Part shown: in pieces, positions 16,755 to 26,370 of the stretch
How positions within the stretch are numbered: the first letter of the stretch is position 1
Layout of the letters: every line of letters begins with the position of its first letter
Assembly (NCBI RefSeq): GCF_019711655.1
Contig: NZ_JAIGNU010000001.1
Coordinates: 1,025,501 to 1,089,500, forward strand
Source of the DNA: Qipengyuania mesophila
Lineage (GTDB): Bacteria; Pseudomonadota; Alphaproteobacteria; Sphingomonadales; Sphingomonadaceae
Direction: 5' to 3'
DNA length: 64,000 bases
Program-made: the position numbers and the translations under genes
The notes under the pieces: model-generated
Database searches by the model: none
What the model saw: the letters and a program-made list of their open reading frames with translations, nothing else
What the model was told of the DNA's origin: nothing

Positions 16755-17456
16755 TCAGTTCCTTTCGCTTCCGGCAGGAATGTGATCCTCGATCATGCGG
16801 CGCAGCATGGCGCTCGCCTGCGGGCAGGCCGCGCCCGGATCGGGCAGCTCGCTGGTGAAGCGGATTTCCTCTTCCTCCCATTCGGCATCCAGCTCTGCGA
16901 GCGTTTCCGGATCCTCGGGCGGAGGCAGCGAATTGGCCGCTTCCTCGTCCATTTCGACCCCGGCGATATCGCACAGCAGCGCGAGCACGGGGGCATAGTC
17001 GGAGCCGCGATCCGCCAGGCGCGAGGCCAGCGCGACGAGGACCAGCCCCGGCTCCGCCAGCATGGCACGCGCCGCCGCCTCCGGCAGGGTCGAGCAATAG
17101 TCGAGGAACAGCGGAAGGTAATCCGGCAGTTCGTTCGCCACCGAGTCGAGCCCCGCCGCCACGTAGCGTTCGCGCAGGTCGACCATAGCCTGCCCGCGGT
17201 CTCGGCTTTCGCCGTGGACGTGCTCGAACAGGTGCAGGCTGAGCGCCCGGCCACGATCGAACAATTCGACATAGGTCTCCTGCGCCGCGTAGATATCCTG
17301 CGCGGACAGCCGGTCGATCAGCGGAGCAAGCCGCTCCGCCGTGTCGGCTGGCAGCGTTTTGTCGGCCGCCAGCCGGTCGCGCAATTCGCCGAGCGCACCG
17401 GCCAGTTCGAGCGTGGGATATTGCAGCAGCAGCGAAAGCAGATGCAGGCTGTCCAT
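16755..17456 (-). CDS. narJ: Nitrate reductase assembly chaperone
   Basis: Cytoplasmic chaperone needed for cofactor insertion and membrane attachment of NarGH. 233 residues, all helical; the typical NarJ pieces LLSLLLQYPTLEL, ETYVELFDRGRALSLHLFEHVHG and DYLPLFLDYCSTLP are visible, with an acidic C-terminus. The start overlaps the narH stop by one base (TGATG), giving tight coupling. Confidence 0.92.
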   Translation of the reverse strand: MDSLHLLSLLLQYPTLELAGALGELRDRLAADKTLPADTAERLAPLIDRLSAQDIYAAQETYVELFDRGRALSLHLFEHVHGESRDRGQAMVDLRERYVAAGLDSVANELPDYLPLFLDYCSTLPEAAARAMLAEPGLVLVALASRLADRGSDYAPVLALLCDIAGVEMDEEAANSLPPPEDPETLAELDAEWEEEEIRFTSELPDPGAACPQASAMLRRMIEDHIPAGSERN

Positions 17457-18982
17457 CAGAACACCTCCGTCGGTGTCTGGAGTTTCTTGCGCGGATTGGT
17501 ACCGAACAGGTTGGCCGGCGTGCTGCCGCCCGAACAGCCGTTGCCGAAGGAGAAGCCGCAGGCGCCACGCTCGTCGTACATATCCTCGGCGTCCTCGCGG
17601 TGGCCCGTGGGGATGACGAAACGGTCCTCGTAGTCCGCCAGCGCCATTACCTTGTACATCTCCTCGATCTGCACGCCGGTGAGCCCCACCTTCGCCGCGA
17701 TCGCTTCTTCGGTGACGCCCTCGATCGTCTTCGCCCGCATGTAGGCGCGCATGGCGAGCATGCGCTCGAGGCAGTCGGCGACGGGCTCCTCGTCGCCGGC
17801 TGTCAGCAGGTTGGCGAGATATTTGAGCGGGATGCGCAGCGAGCGGATGTCGGGCATGCCATTATTGGTGGCGATATCCCCTGCTTCGGCGGCCGCGCTG
17901 ATGGGCGAGAGCGGCGGCACGTACCAGACCATCGGCAGGGTGCGGTATTCAGGGTGGAGCGGGAAGGCGACCTTCCATTCCATCGCCATCTTCCAGATCG
18001 GCGAATGGCGCGCCGCCTCCAGCCAGTTTTCCGGCACGCCATCCTTGCGGGCCTGTTCGATCACCGCAGGATCGTTAGGGTCGAGGAAGATGTCGAGCTG
18101 GGCCTGATAGAGGTCTTCGACATTCTCCGCGCTCGCCGCTTCCTCGATACGGTCGGCATCATAGAGCATCACGCCAAGATAGCGGATGCGCCCGACGCAG
18201 GTTTCGCTGCACACGGTCGGCTGACCCGCCTCGATGCGCGGATAGCAGAAGATGCACTTCTCGCTCTTGCCGGTTTTCCAGTTGTAATAGATCTTCTTAT
18301 ACGGACAGCCCGACACGCACATGCGCCAGCCACGGCAGGATTCCTGATCGATCAGGACGATGCCGTCTTCCTCGCGCTTGTAGATCGCACCCGAGGGGCA
18401 GGCCGCAACGCAGGTCGGGTTGAGGCAGTGCTCGCACAAACGCGGCAGATACATCATGAAGGTGTTTTCGAACTGGCCGTAAATCTCCTTCTGGACGCCT
18501 TCGAAGTTGTAGTCCCTCGACCGCTTGGAGAACTCACCCCCCAGGATTTCCTCCCAGTTCGGCCCCCATTCGATCTTTTCCATCCGCTCTCCCGAAATCA
18601 GGCTGCGCGGGCGCGCGGTGGGGAATGCCTTGCTCTCGCCCCCTTTTTGGAGATGGGCGTAATCGTAAGTGAAGGGTTCGTAATAATCGTCGATCTCGGG
18701 CAGGTCGGGATTGGCGAAAATATTCGCCAGCACCCGCCACTTGCCGCCCATTTTGGGGCGGATCGAGCCGGAGGGGGTGCGGACCCAGCCGCCGTTCCAG
18801 CGGTCCTGGTTCTCCCAATCCTTGGGATATCCAATTCCCGGCTTCGTCTCGACATTGTTGAACCAGGCGTATTCCATCCCTTCGCGGCTGGTCCACACGT
18901 TCTTGCACGTTACCGAGCAGGTATGGCAGCCGATGCATTTGTCGAGGTTCAGAACCTTGCCGATCTGTGCGCGGATCTTCAT
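17456..18982 (-). CDS. narH: Respiratory nitrate reductase beta subunit (Fe-S protein)
   Basis: Electron-transfer subunit carrying four Fe-S clusters between NarI and NarG. 508 residues; cysteine groups are clear: CIGCHTCSVTCK near residue 16, CEHCLNPTCVAACPSGAIYK, CRGWRMCVSGCPYKK and KCIFCYPRIEAGQPTVCSETC. The Trp in the CRGWRMC group is the usual replacement giving a 3Fe-4S cluster. ATG 18982 overlaps the narG stop as ATGA and gives the standard MKIRAQIGKVLNLDKCIGC opening. Confidence 0.95.
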   Translation of the reverse strand: MKIRAQIGKVLNLDKCIGCHTCSVTCKNVWTSREGMEYAWFNNVETKPGIGYPKDWENQDRWNGGWVRTPSGSIRPKMGGKWRVLANIFANPDLPEIDDYYEPFTYDYAHLQKGGESKAFPTARPRSLISGERMEKIEWGPNWEEILGGEFSKRSRDYNFEGVQKEIYGQFENTFMMYLPRLCEHCLNPTCVAACPSGAIYKREEDGIVLIDQESCRGWRMCVSGCPYKKIYYNWKTGKSEKCIFCYPRIEAGQPTVCSETCVGRIRYLGVMLYDADRIEEAASAENVEDLYQAQLDIFLDPNDPAVIEQARKDGVPENWLEAARHSPIWKMAMEWKVAFPLHPEYRTLPMVWYVPPLSPISAAAEAGDIATNNGMPDIRSLRIPLKYLANLLTAGDEEPVADCLERMLAMRAYMRAKTIEGVTEEAIAAKVGLTGVQIEEMYKVMALADYEDRFVIPTGHREDAEDMYDERGACGFSFGNGCSGGSTPANLFGTNPRKKLQTPTEVF

Positions 18983-21900
18983 GCTGCATTCTCCCCTTCG
19001 GGAAGGGCCTCTTCGAGCCAGTCGACCTTCGATAGCTTGCGGACGATGACATATTCGTCGCGGTTCGAACCGACCGTGCCGTAGTAGTTGAAGCCGTAGG
19101 CGAGCTGGACGTAGCCGCCGATCATGTGGGTGGGTTTGAGGATCGCGCGGGTCACACTGTTGTGAATGCCCCCGCGCTGCCCGGTGAGCGGCGAGCCCGG
19201 GACGTTCACAATCTTCTCCTGCGCATGATACATGAACAGCGTCCCCTCCTTCATGCGCTGCGAGACGACCGTGCGCGCGACCAGCGCACCGTTGGAGTTG
19301 AAGACCTCGACCCAGTCGTTGTCGACCAGCCCTGCCTTCCCGGCATCGACTTCGGAAATCCACACGATCGGCCCGCCGCGCGACAGCGTGAGCATCAGCA
19401 GATTCTCGGTATAGGTCGAGTGAATGCCCCATTTCTGGTGCGGCGTGATGAAGTTCAGCACCACGTGCTTCTCATCCTTCGCCGCGTCGATCATCGGGTT
19501 GACCGCCCGCGTGTCGATCGGCGGGCGATAGACGCACAGACCTTCGCCGAACGCGCGCATCCACAGATGGTCCTGATAGAGCTGCTGGCGCCCGGTCAGC
19601 GTGCGCCAGGGGATCAGTTCATGGACGTTGGTGTAGCCGGCGTTGTAGCAGACATGCTCGCTTTCCAGCCCCGACCAAGTCGGCGAGGAAATGATCTTGC
19701 GCGGTTGGGCGACCACGTCGCGGAAGCGGATCTTCTCCTCTTCCTTGGGTAATGCCAGATGGCGATGGTCGCGCCCGGTGTTCTGCGACAGCGCCTCCCA
19801 CGCCTTGACCGCGACTTCACCATTGGTTTCGGGCGCCAGGCTCAGGATCACCTCGCAGGCATCGATCGCGCTGTCGATCCGGGCGAGGCCCTTGGTCGGG
19901 CCCTCCTCGATCACCGTACCGTTGAGTCTGCGCAGCAGCTCGACTTCGTGATCGGTATTCCAGCCGATCCCCTTGCCGCCATTGCCGAGCTTTTCCATCA
20001 GCGGGCCGAGCGAGGAGAAGCGCTTGTAGAGATTGGGATAGTCCCGTTCCACCACCGCGACATTGGCCATAGTTATGCCAGGGACAGGCTCAGCCTGCCC
20101 CTGGCCCCAGTCTGCAACCCCGAAGGGCTGGGCAATTTCATTGGGGCTGTCGTGCTGGATCGGGACGAGGACGATGTCTTCCTCCACGCCGAGCACTTCG
20201 GGCGCGACCTCGGAAAACTTCCTCGCGAGGCCCTTGTAGATGTCCCAGTCGCTGCGCGATTCCCACACCGGATCCACCGCCGCCGTCAGCGGGTGGATGA
20301 AGGGATGCATGTCGGAGGTGTTGAGGTCGTCCTTCTCGTACCAGCTCGCGGTGGGCAGGACGATGTCCGAATAGACACAGGTGGTCGACATGCGGAAGTC
20401 GAGCGTGACCAGCAGGTCGAGCTTCCCCTGCGGCGCCTCGTCGTGCCAACGCACTTCCTTGGGCTTGCTGCGGCCTGTCTCGCCCAGATCCTTGCCCTGT
20501 ACGCCATGCGCGGTGCCGAGCAGGTGCTTGAGGAAATATTCGTGACCCTTGCCCGACGAACCAAGCAAGTTCGAACGCCAGACGAACATGTTGCGCGGCC
20601 AGTTGGCCGGATCGTCAGGATCGAAGCAGGACATCTCGAGATCGCCCGATTTCAGCTTTGCCGCGACATAATCCTTCGGCTCCATCCCCGCCGCGCGCGC
20701 GGCCTTGGCCACTTCCAGCGGGTTGGTCTTGAGCTGCGGCGCGGATGGTAACCAGCCCATGCGTTCGGCGCGGGCATTGTAGTCGATCAGGCTCGCATCC
20801 CACTCACCCTCGGGTGCGGTGGGCGAGAGGATGTCCTCGACATCCAGCGTCTCGTACCGCCACTGGTCGGTATGGGCGTAGAAGAAGCTGGTCGAGTTCA
20901 TCTGGCGCGGCGGACGGCTCCAGTCGAGCCCGAAGGCGAGCGGCAGCCAGCCGGTCTGCGGGCGCAGCTTTTCCTGCCCGACATAATGCGACCAACCCCC
21001 ACCCGACTGGCCGACACAGCCGCACATCACCAACAGGTTGATGATGCCGCGATAGTTCATGTCCATGTGGTACCAGTGGTTGAGACCGGCCCCCAGGATC
21101 ACCATCGACTTGCCGTTGGTCTTCTCTGCGTTAGACGCGAACTCGCGTGCGACGGTGATGATTTGCTCGGCAGGAACACTGGTGATCTTCTCTGCCCAGG
21201 CTGGGGTGTAAGGCACGTTATCGACGTAATCCCGCGCCACATGTTCACCACCCAGCCCGCGATCGAGACCGTAATTGGCGCAGAACAGGTCGAACACCGA
21301 AGCAACCAGGGCCTTGCCGTCGGCCAGCTCTATCTCACGCACGGGCACATTGCGTGACAGTACGCTTGGATGGTCGGTGCCTTCAAAATGGTCGTGTTCG
21401 CGATTACCGAAATAGGGAAAGTCGACCGGAACCACCCGGTCATGGTGATCATCCATAATCGCGGTCAGCCGCAGCTGGACTTGCTTGCCCGCGCCGGTCT
21501 TCTCCTCGAGGTTCCACTTGCCCTTCTCACCCCAGCGGAACCCAGCCGAGCCGAGTGGGACGACAGGTTCGCCGGTCACATCGTCGATCGCGACGGTCTT
21601 CCATTCGGGATTATTTTCCTCGCCCAGCGATCCGGCGATATCGCTCGCGCGGAGCAGGCGTTCGGGCACATAGCCATCACCCTGCGGCACCAGCCGCACC
21701 AGCATCGGCATGTCCGAATATTTGCGGCAGTAATCCTCGAAATAGCTTGCCTGCCGGTCGAGGTGGAATTCGCGCAGGATGACATGGCCCATTGCCAATG
21801 CCAGCGCCGCATCGGTGCCCTGCTTGGGATTGAGCCAGATATCGCCGAACTTGGTTGCCTCGGCATAGTCGGGGCTGACCACAGCGACCTTGGTCCCGCG

Positions 21901-22716
21901 ATAGCGCGCCTCGGTCATGAAATGCGCGTCCGGCGTGCGCGTCTGCGGCACGTTCGAACCCCACATCATCAGAAAGCCCGCATTGTACCAGTCGGCGCTT
22001 TCGGGAACATCGGTCTGCTCACCCCATGTTTGCGGGCTGGAGGGCGGCAGGTCGCAATACCAGTCATAGAACGACATGCAGGTGCCGCCGAGCAGCGAGA
22101 GATAGCGCGAACCCGCCGCATAGCTGACCATCGACATCGCCGGGATCGGGCTGAAGCCAATCACCCGGTCGGGGCCATAGGTCTTGGCGGTATAGGCATT
22201 GGCCGAAGCGATAATCTCGTTCACCTCGTCCCAGGTCGAACGGACGAAACCGCCGTGGCCACGGATTGCGGTATAGCTCTTGCGCTTGGCGGAATCTTCC
22301 ACAATCGAGGCCCAGGCAGCAACCGGCGTCCGCACTGCCCTCGCCTCGCGCCAAAGCTTCAGCAGGCGGGAGCGGACCATCGGGTACTTCAGTCGCTGCG
22401 CCGAATAGAGATACCAGCTGTAGCTCGCTCCGCGCGGGCAGCCGCGTGGTTCGTGATTGGGCAAGCCGGGCCGGGTGCGCGGATAGTCGGTCTGCTGGGT
22501 TTCCCAGGTGATGATCCCGTTCTTAACGTAGATCTTCCAGCTGCACGATCCGGTGCAGTTCACCCCGTGGGTGGAGCGGACGACCTTGTCGTGCTGCCAC
22601 CGCTTGCGATAGCCATCTTCCCACGCGCGCGATTGCTCGGTGGTGACGCCATGGCCACCGGAAAAATCCTGCTTGGCCTGGCGGAAGAAGGTCAGGCGGT
22701 CGAGAATGTAGCTCAT
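18979..22716 (-). CDS. narG: Respiratory nitrate reductase alpha subunit (Mo-bisMGD)
   Basis: Catalytic subunit reducing nitrate to nitrite on the cytoplasmic face. 1245 residues, the usual length. The FS0 cluster region HGVNCTGSCSWKIY with the later RGCPRGASYSWYLY supplies the His and Cys ligands. The Mo ligand Asp lies in SFYDWYCDLPPSSPQTWGEQ. The long C-terminal MGD-binding domain is complete (NMFVWRSNLLGSSGKGHEYF, then HSTYTENLLMLTLSRGGPIVW). No Tat signal is seen, as for other NarG. It lies 1 nt behind narK and overlaps narH. All parts needed for function appear intact. Confidence 0.96.
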   Translation of the reverse strand: MSYILDRLTFFRQAKQDFSGGHGVTTEQSRAWEDGYRKRWQHDKVVRSTHGVNCTGSCSWKIYVKNGIITWETQQTDYPRTRPGLPNHEPRGCPRGASYSWYLYSAQRLKYPMVRSRLLKLWREARAVRTPVAAWASIVEDSAKRKSYTAIRGHGGFVRSTWDEVNEIIASANAYTAKTYGPDRVIGFSPIPAMSMVSYAAGSRYLSLLGGTCMSFYDWYCDLPPSSPQTWGEQTDVPESADWYNAGFLMMWGSNVPQTRTPDAHFMTEARYRGTKVAVVSPDYAEATKFGDIWLNPKQGTDAALALAMGHVILREFHLDRQASYFEDYCRKYSDMPMLVRLVPQGDGYVPERLLRASDIAGSLGEENNPEWKTVAIDDVTGEPVVPLGSAGFRWGEKGKWNLEEKTGAGKQVQLRLTAIMDDHHDRVVPVDFPYFGNREHDHFEGTDHPSVLSRNVPVREIELADGKALVASVFDLFCANYGLDRGLGGEHVARDYVDNVPYTPAWAEKITSVPAEQIITVAREFASNAEKTNGKSMVILGAGLNHWYHMDMNYRGIINLLVMCGCVGQSGGGWSHYVGQEKLRPQTGWLPLAFGLDWSRPPRQMNSTSFFYAHTDQWRYETLDVEDILSPTAPEGEWDASLIDYNARAERMGWLPSAPQLKTNPLEVAKAARAAGMEPKDYVAAKLKSGDLEMSCFDPDDPANWPRNMFVWRSNLLGSSGKGHEYFLKHLLGTAHGVQGKDLGETGRSKPKEVRWHDEAPQGKLDLLVTLDFRMSTTCVYSDIVLPTASWYEKDDLNTSDMHPFIHPLTAAVDPVWESRSDWDIYKGLARKFSEVAPEVLGVEEDIVLVPIQHDSPNEIAQPFGVADWGQGQAEPVPGITMANVAVVERDYPNLYKRFSSLGPLMEKLGNGGKGIGWNTDHEVELLRRLNGTVIEEGPTKGLARIDSAIDACEVILSLAPETNGEVAVKAWEALSQNTGRDHRHLALPKEEEKIRFRDVVAQPRKIISSPTWSGLESEHVCYNAGYTNVHELIPWRTLTGRQQLYQDHLWMRAFGEGLCVYRPPIDTRAVNPMIDAAKDEKHVVLNFITPHQKWGIHSTYTENLLMLTLSRGGPIVWISEVDAGKAGLVDNDWVEVFNSNGALVARTVVSQRMKEGTLFMYHAQEKIVNVPGSPLTGQRGGIHNSVTRAILKPTHMIGGYVQLAYGFNYYGTVGSNRDEYVIVRKLSKVDWLEEALPEGENAA

Positions 22717-22717
22717 C

Positions 22718-25468
22718 TCAGGCCTCTTTCAGAACATGGGGAATGGATGCGGGGGCGGGGGCCTGACCGCGCTCGATGGCGTGGAGCAGGCCGCCCCGGC
22801 GGGTGTAGGCCCACCAGGTCAGCGCCGCGCAGCTGGCGTAGAAGATGAAGAAGCCCCACAGCGCCATCAGCGGCGATCCGGTTGCCTCGATCGAACTGCC
22901 GAAGCTCTTGGGGATGAAGAAGGCGCCATAGGCCGCGACTGCCGAGGTGAAGCCGACGATCGCCGCCGATTCCTTTTCCGCCTGCCGCGTCAATTCGGCG
23001 CCCTGCAGTTCGGGCATCAGCCGGGGCACTTGCTGACGCATGATGATCGGGATCATCTGGAAGGTGGATGCATTTCCCACGCCGGTCAGGAAAAACATCG
23101 CGATGAACATGCCGAGGAAGCCCCACCAGCTGCCCGCTTCGAGAAAATAGACCACCCCGACCACGGCCAGCATCATCCCCACGAACACCCAGAAAGTGAC
23201 GCGCCCACCGCCCCAGCGGTCCGAAATCCACCCCGTGGCGGCACGGCTCAATGCGCCAACCAGCGGGCCGAGGAAGACGTATTTGAGCACGTCGACATCG
23301 GGAAACTGATGCTTGGCCAGCAGCGGCAACCCGGCAGAAAAGCCGATGAAGCTGCCGAACGTGCCGGTGTAGAGCCAGCTCATCAGCCAGTTGTGCTTGC
23401 GCTGGAAGATCACCGCCTGTTCGGCGAAGCTGGCCTTGGCGTCGGCGATGTCATTCATGCCGAACCACGCGAGGAGCGTGGAAGCGATGATGAAGGGCAC
23501 CCAGATGAAGCCAGCATTCTGCAACCACAGCTGGCCGCCCTCAGCGGTCTGCTGCGGCATCCCGCCCAGCGTACCAAACACGCCTGCCGCGATCACCAGC
23601 GGGACGGAGAACTGCATCACCGACACGCCGAGATTGCCGAGCCCCGCATTGAGCGCCAGCGCATTGCCCTTCTGCGCCTTGGGGAAGAAGAAGCTGATAT
23701 TCGCCATCGACGAGGCGAAATTGCCCCCGCCGAAGCCGCACAGCAGCGCAAGCACCAGGAAGATCAGATAGGGCGTATCCGGGTTCTGGACCGCATAGCC
23801 GATGCCGAAGGCCGGGATCAGCAGCGATGCGGTGCTTAGCGTGGTCCACAGCCGCCCACCGAAGATCGGCACCATGAAGCTGTAGAATATCCGCAGCGTC
23901 GCGCCCGACAGGCCCGGCAACGCCGCCAGCCAGAACAGCTGGTTGGTGCTGTAATCGAAGCCGATGGAGGGCAGCTTGGCCACGACGACCGACCACACCA
24001 TCCACACGCAAAAGGCGAGCAGCAATGCGGGGATCGAGATATAGAGGTTGCGTCGGGCAATGCGTTCACCGGTGCTGTCCCAGAATGCGGCATCCTCAGG
24101 CCGCCAGTCGTTAAGCACATTTCCGTCTGCCGCATGGGCATGGGGGAGGTGTTTCGCGTCCTGATGCAGATCCGCCATCTCGGGGAACTCGGGCAGCGTG
24201 CGCCCCGTTTTCCCGGCAGCCTTCTGCTCCATCTGGCGCACCGCGATATGCATCCATACCATTGCCGCTGCGACCAGCGCGAACAGGACCATGAAACAGC
24301 TGGTCCAGATGCCCGTCAGGTCGCTCACCGCGCCGAAAACAATCGGCAGGATGAAGCCTCCCAGCCCGCCGACCAAGCCGACCATCCCGCCAACAGAGCC
24401 GACATGGTCGGGATAATAGACTGGGATATGCTTGTAGACCGCCGCCTTGCCCAGCGACATAAAGAATCCCAGCACGAAGGTGGTGATTACGAAGGGCACT
24501 AGCCCCATCTCGGTCGAGAAGGCGATATCCCCCTTCGCGCCGTGAATGATGTAATCGGTCGAAGGATAGGACAGCATGAACAGGCAGATGAGCGAAACGC
24601 CGAAAGTGGCGTACATCACCTTACGCGCGCCGTAGCGGTCCGACAGGATGCCGCCATAGGCGCGGAACACGCTGGCCGAGAGCGAGAAGACCGCTGCAAG
24701 CGTTCCCGCCAGCTTTACGTCGACGCCATAAACGCCGATCAAATATTTCGGCAGCCACAGCGCCAGCGCCACGAAGGCGCCGAAGACGAAGAAGTAGTAG
24801 AGCGAGAAGCGCCAGACCTGCTCCTTGCGCAGCGGCTCGAGCTGTTCGCGCAACGTCCTGGGCCGGGCACCGCTGGCCTTGCGCGCGGCGAGTTCGGGGT
24901 CATCCTTGGCGAAGAGGAAGAAGATCACAGCCATCACCGCCGCGACAGTCGCCCAGATCTGCGCCACCGCCTGCCAGCCGAGCGCCACCATGACCCAGGG
25001 CGCGGCGAATTTGGTCACTGCCGCGCCGACATTACCCATGCCGAAAAAGCCGAGCGCGGAACCCTGCTTCTCCGCCGGATACCATTTCGACACATAAGCT
25101 ACGCCGACGGCGAAGGTGCCGCCCGCCACGCCCAGCCCGAGCGCCGCCAGCAGCGTCAGCGTGTAACTATCCGCGAAGGAGAGGAGATAGGTGGCGATAG
25201 CCGAGGCGATCATCGTCAACGGAAAGACGATCCGTCCGCCATACTGGTCGGTCCACACGCCCAAGAACAGGCGGGTCAGCGACCCGGTCAGGATCGGCGT
25301 GCCCACCAGCAGGCCGAACTGCGTGTCGCTCAGCTCCAGTTCGCCTTTGATCTCGATTCCGATGATTGCGAAGATCGTCCAGACCGCGAAACAGATGGTG
25401 AAGGCGACTGTGCTGAGTCCGAGTGCACGGTTCTGTTCGCCTTCACTCGCTGTAGAGCGCAACTGCAT
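22718..25468 (-). CDS. narK: Fused NarK1-NarK2 nitrate/nitrite transporter
   Basis: 916 residues, twice the length of a single NarK: two major-facilitator domains joined by a hydrophilic linker. Domain 1 is about residues 1-425, starting ALGLSTVAFTICFAVWTIFAIIG with GLLVGTPILTGSLTRL; domain 2 is about 475-900 with LLAFCVWMVWSVVVAKLPSIG. In Paracoccus-type fusions the first half is a nitrate/proton importer and the second a nitrate/nitrite exchanger. ATG 25468 has GAGGAGG about 7 nt upstream. It is the first gene of the nar-mo operon; a perfect FNR box is centred 66 nt before the start codon. Confidence 0.92.
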   Translation of the reverse strand: MQLRSTASEGEQNRALGLSTVAFTICFAVWTIFAIIGIEIKGELELSDTQFGLLVGTPILTGSLTRLFLGVWTDQYGGRIVFPLTMIASAIATYLLSFADSYTLTLLAALGLGVAGGTFAVGVAYVSKWYPAEKQGSALGFFGMGNVGAAVTKFAAPWVMVALGWQAVAQIWATVAAVMAVIFFLFAKDDPELAARKASGARPRTLREQLEPLRKEQVWRFSLYYFFVFGAFVALALWLPKYLIGVYGVDVKLAGTLAAVFSLSASVFRAYGGILSDRYGARKVMYATFGVSLICLFMLSYPSTDYIIHGAKGDIAFSTEMGLVPFVITTFVLGFFMSLGKAAVYKHIPVYYPDHVGSVGGMVGLVGGLGGFILPIVFGAVSDLTGIWTSCFMVLFALVAAAMVWMHIAVRQMEQKAAGKTGRTLPEFPEMADLHQDAKHLPHAHAADGNVLNDWRPEDAAFWDSTGERIARRNLYISIPALLLAFCVWMVWSVVVAKLPSIGFDYSTNQLFWLAALPGLSGATLRIFYSFMVPIFGGRLWTTLSTASLLIPAFGIGYAVQNPDTPYLIFLVLALLCGFGGGNFASSMANISFFFPKAQKGNALALNAGLGNLGVSVMQFSVPLVIAAGVFGTLGGMPQQTAEGGQLWLQNAGFIWVPFIIASTLLAWFGMNDIADAKASFAEQAVIFQRKHNWLMSWLYTGTFGSFIGFSAGLPLLAKHQFPDVDVLKYVFLGPLVGALSRAATGWISDRWGGGRVTFWVFVGMMLAVVGVVYFLEAGSWWGFLGMFIAMFFLTGVGNASTFQMIPIIMRQQVPRLMPELQGAELTRQAEKESAAIVGFTSAVAAYGAFFIPKSFGSSIEATGSPLMALWGFFIFYASCAALTWWAYTRRGGLLHAIERGQAPAPASIPHVLKEA

Positions 25469-25527
25469 TCCAGCCTCCTCTGGCTAAGGTCCATGCCTCG
25501 TCAGAAAGGAGCACGTCCGAAGTTCCT

Positions 25528-25541
25528 TTGATCGAAATCAA
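25528..25541. promoter_or_regulatory. FNR/Dnr box TTGATCGAAATCAA before narK
   Basis: A perfect match to TTGAT-N4-ATCAA in the divergent narK/regulator gap. Its centre is 66.5 nt upstream of the narK ATG, which fits an activator site at about -41.5 of a transcript with a 25-nt leader. It is the only evident promoter control for the roughly 14-kb nar-mo operon. Confidence 0.8.
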
Positions 25542-25620
25542 GAACCGCGGATGCCTTTTGAAAACCTGTGGCCAGCCTGATCTTTGTCGTTTACTGAAAT
25601 GTCTCAGGTCAAATCATGAC

Positions 25621-25634
25621 TTGATATTCAGCAA
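25621..25634. promoter_or_regulatory. Second FNR-like box TTGATATTCAGCAA
   Basis: Matches TTGAT-N4-ATCAA at 9 of 10 half-site positions (AGCAA in the right half). It lies at the beginning of the Crp/Fnr gene and overlaps a possible TTG start; if the real start is further downstream it could serve for autoregulation. Confidence 0.4.
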
Positions 25635-26346
25635 TTCCAATGACTACAGGAGCCAGAACCTGCGCCCCGCCGAAAAGCCCGAAATTGCTAAGCTGCCCCT
25701 ATTCCGCGAAATGCGCGAGGATGAGCGGGAACGGATTTTCTCGGGGTCTTTCCTTCAGGTCTTCCCGCCCCAACTGGTGCTCTTCGAAGTCGGCCAGCAC
25801 GCCGATTTCCTGCATATCCTGGTCGATGGCCTGGCCGAACTCTATACCTCGGTCGGGGATCGCGACACGACCATGCGGATCGTCCAGCCGGTCCGCAGCT
25901 TCATCCTGGCAGCCGTGGTCACGGATCTGCCTTATCTGATGTCGGCGCGCACGCTCGAATCCTCGCGCGTCATGCTGGTGCCCGCCGCGCTGATGCGCGA
26001 GGTCGTGCGCAAGGACACGGCGCTGATGGAAGCGACCATGCGCGAACTCGCCTTTGGCTATCGGGATCTGGTTCTGGCGTTGGCCGACATGAAGCTGCGC
26101 CAGTCCGCCGAACGGCTGGCGCATTTCATCCTGCAGCAGCACGACGAGCAAGAGTGGTCGGGGCAGACCCAGCTTCCGGCTGAGAAGCGCGTGCTTGCAT
26201 CGCTGCTTGGCATGACGCCGGAGAACCTCTCACGTGCCTTCGGCCTGCTCCGTAAGCACGGGGTCAGCATCAAGGGAAGCACGGTAAATGTGTCGGATCG
26301 CGCGATGCTGGAAGTCTTCGCACGACCCGACAGGGTTCCTCGCTAG
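25621..26346 (+). CDS. Crp/Fnr-family regulator of the nar cluster (Dnr/NarR type)
   Basis: An N-terminal cyclic-nucleotide-type sensor barrel (about 20-130), a dimer helix and a C-terminal winged helix with LLGMTPENLSRAFGLLRKHG. The sensor part lacks the Fe-S cysteine set of FNR, so it more likely senses NO or nitrate/nitrite as Dnr/NarR proteins do. The start is unclear: TTG 25621 (used here, 241 residues) coincides with an FNR-like box, TTG 25528 lies inside the perfect FNR box, ATG 25711 would cut into the domain, and CTG 25660 has AGGAG at ideal spacing. It is divergent from narK and the probable regulator of the FNR boxes in this region. Confidence 0.82.
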   Translation: MIFSNSNDYRSQNLRPAEKPEIAKLPLFREMREDERERIFSGSFLQVFPPQLVLFEVGQHADFLHILVDGLAELYTSVGDRDTTMRIVQPVRSFILAAVVTDLPYLMSARTLESSRVMLVPAALMREVVRKDTALMEATMRELAFGYRDLVLALADMKLRQSAERLAHFILQQHDEQEWSGQTQLPAEKRVLASLLGMTPENLSRAFGLLRKHGVSIKGSTVNVSDRAMLEVFARPDRVPR

Positions 26347-26370
26347 CCCGGAAGAGAGTGGCTGCAGGGT

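Noticed and set aside
25609-25624. Near-palindrome TCAAATCATGACTTGA next to the second FNR-like box
   Set aside because: One mismatched pair and no second copy; it overlaps the FNR-like box and may be chance.
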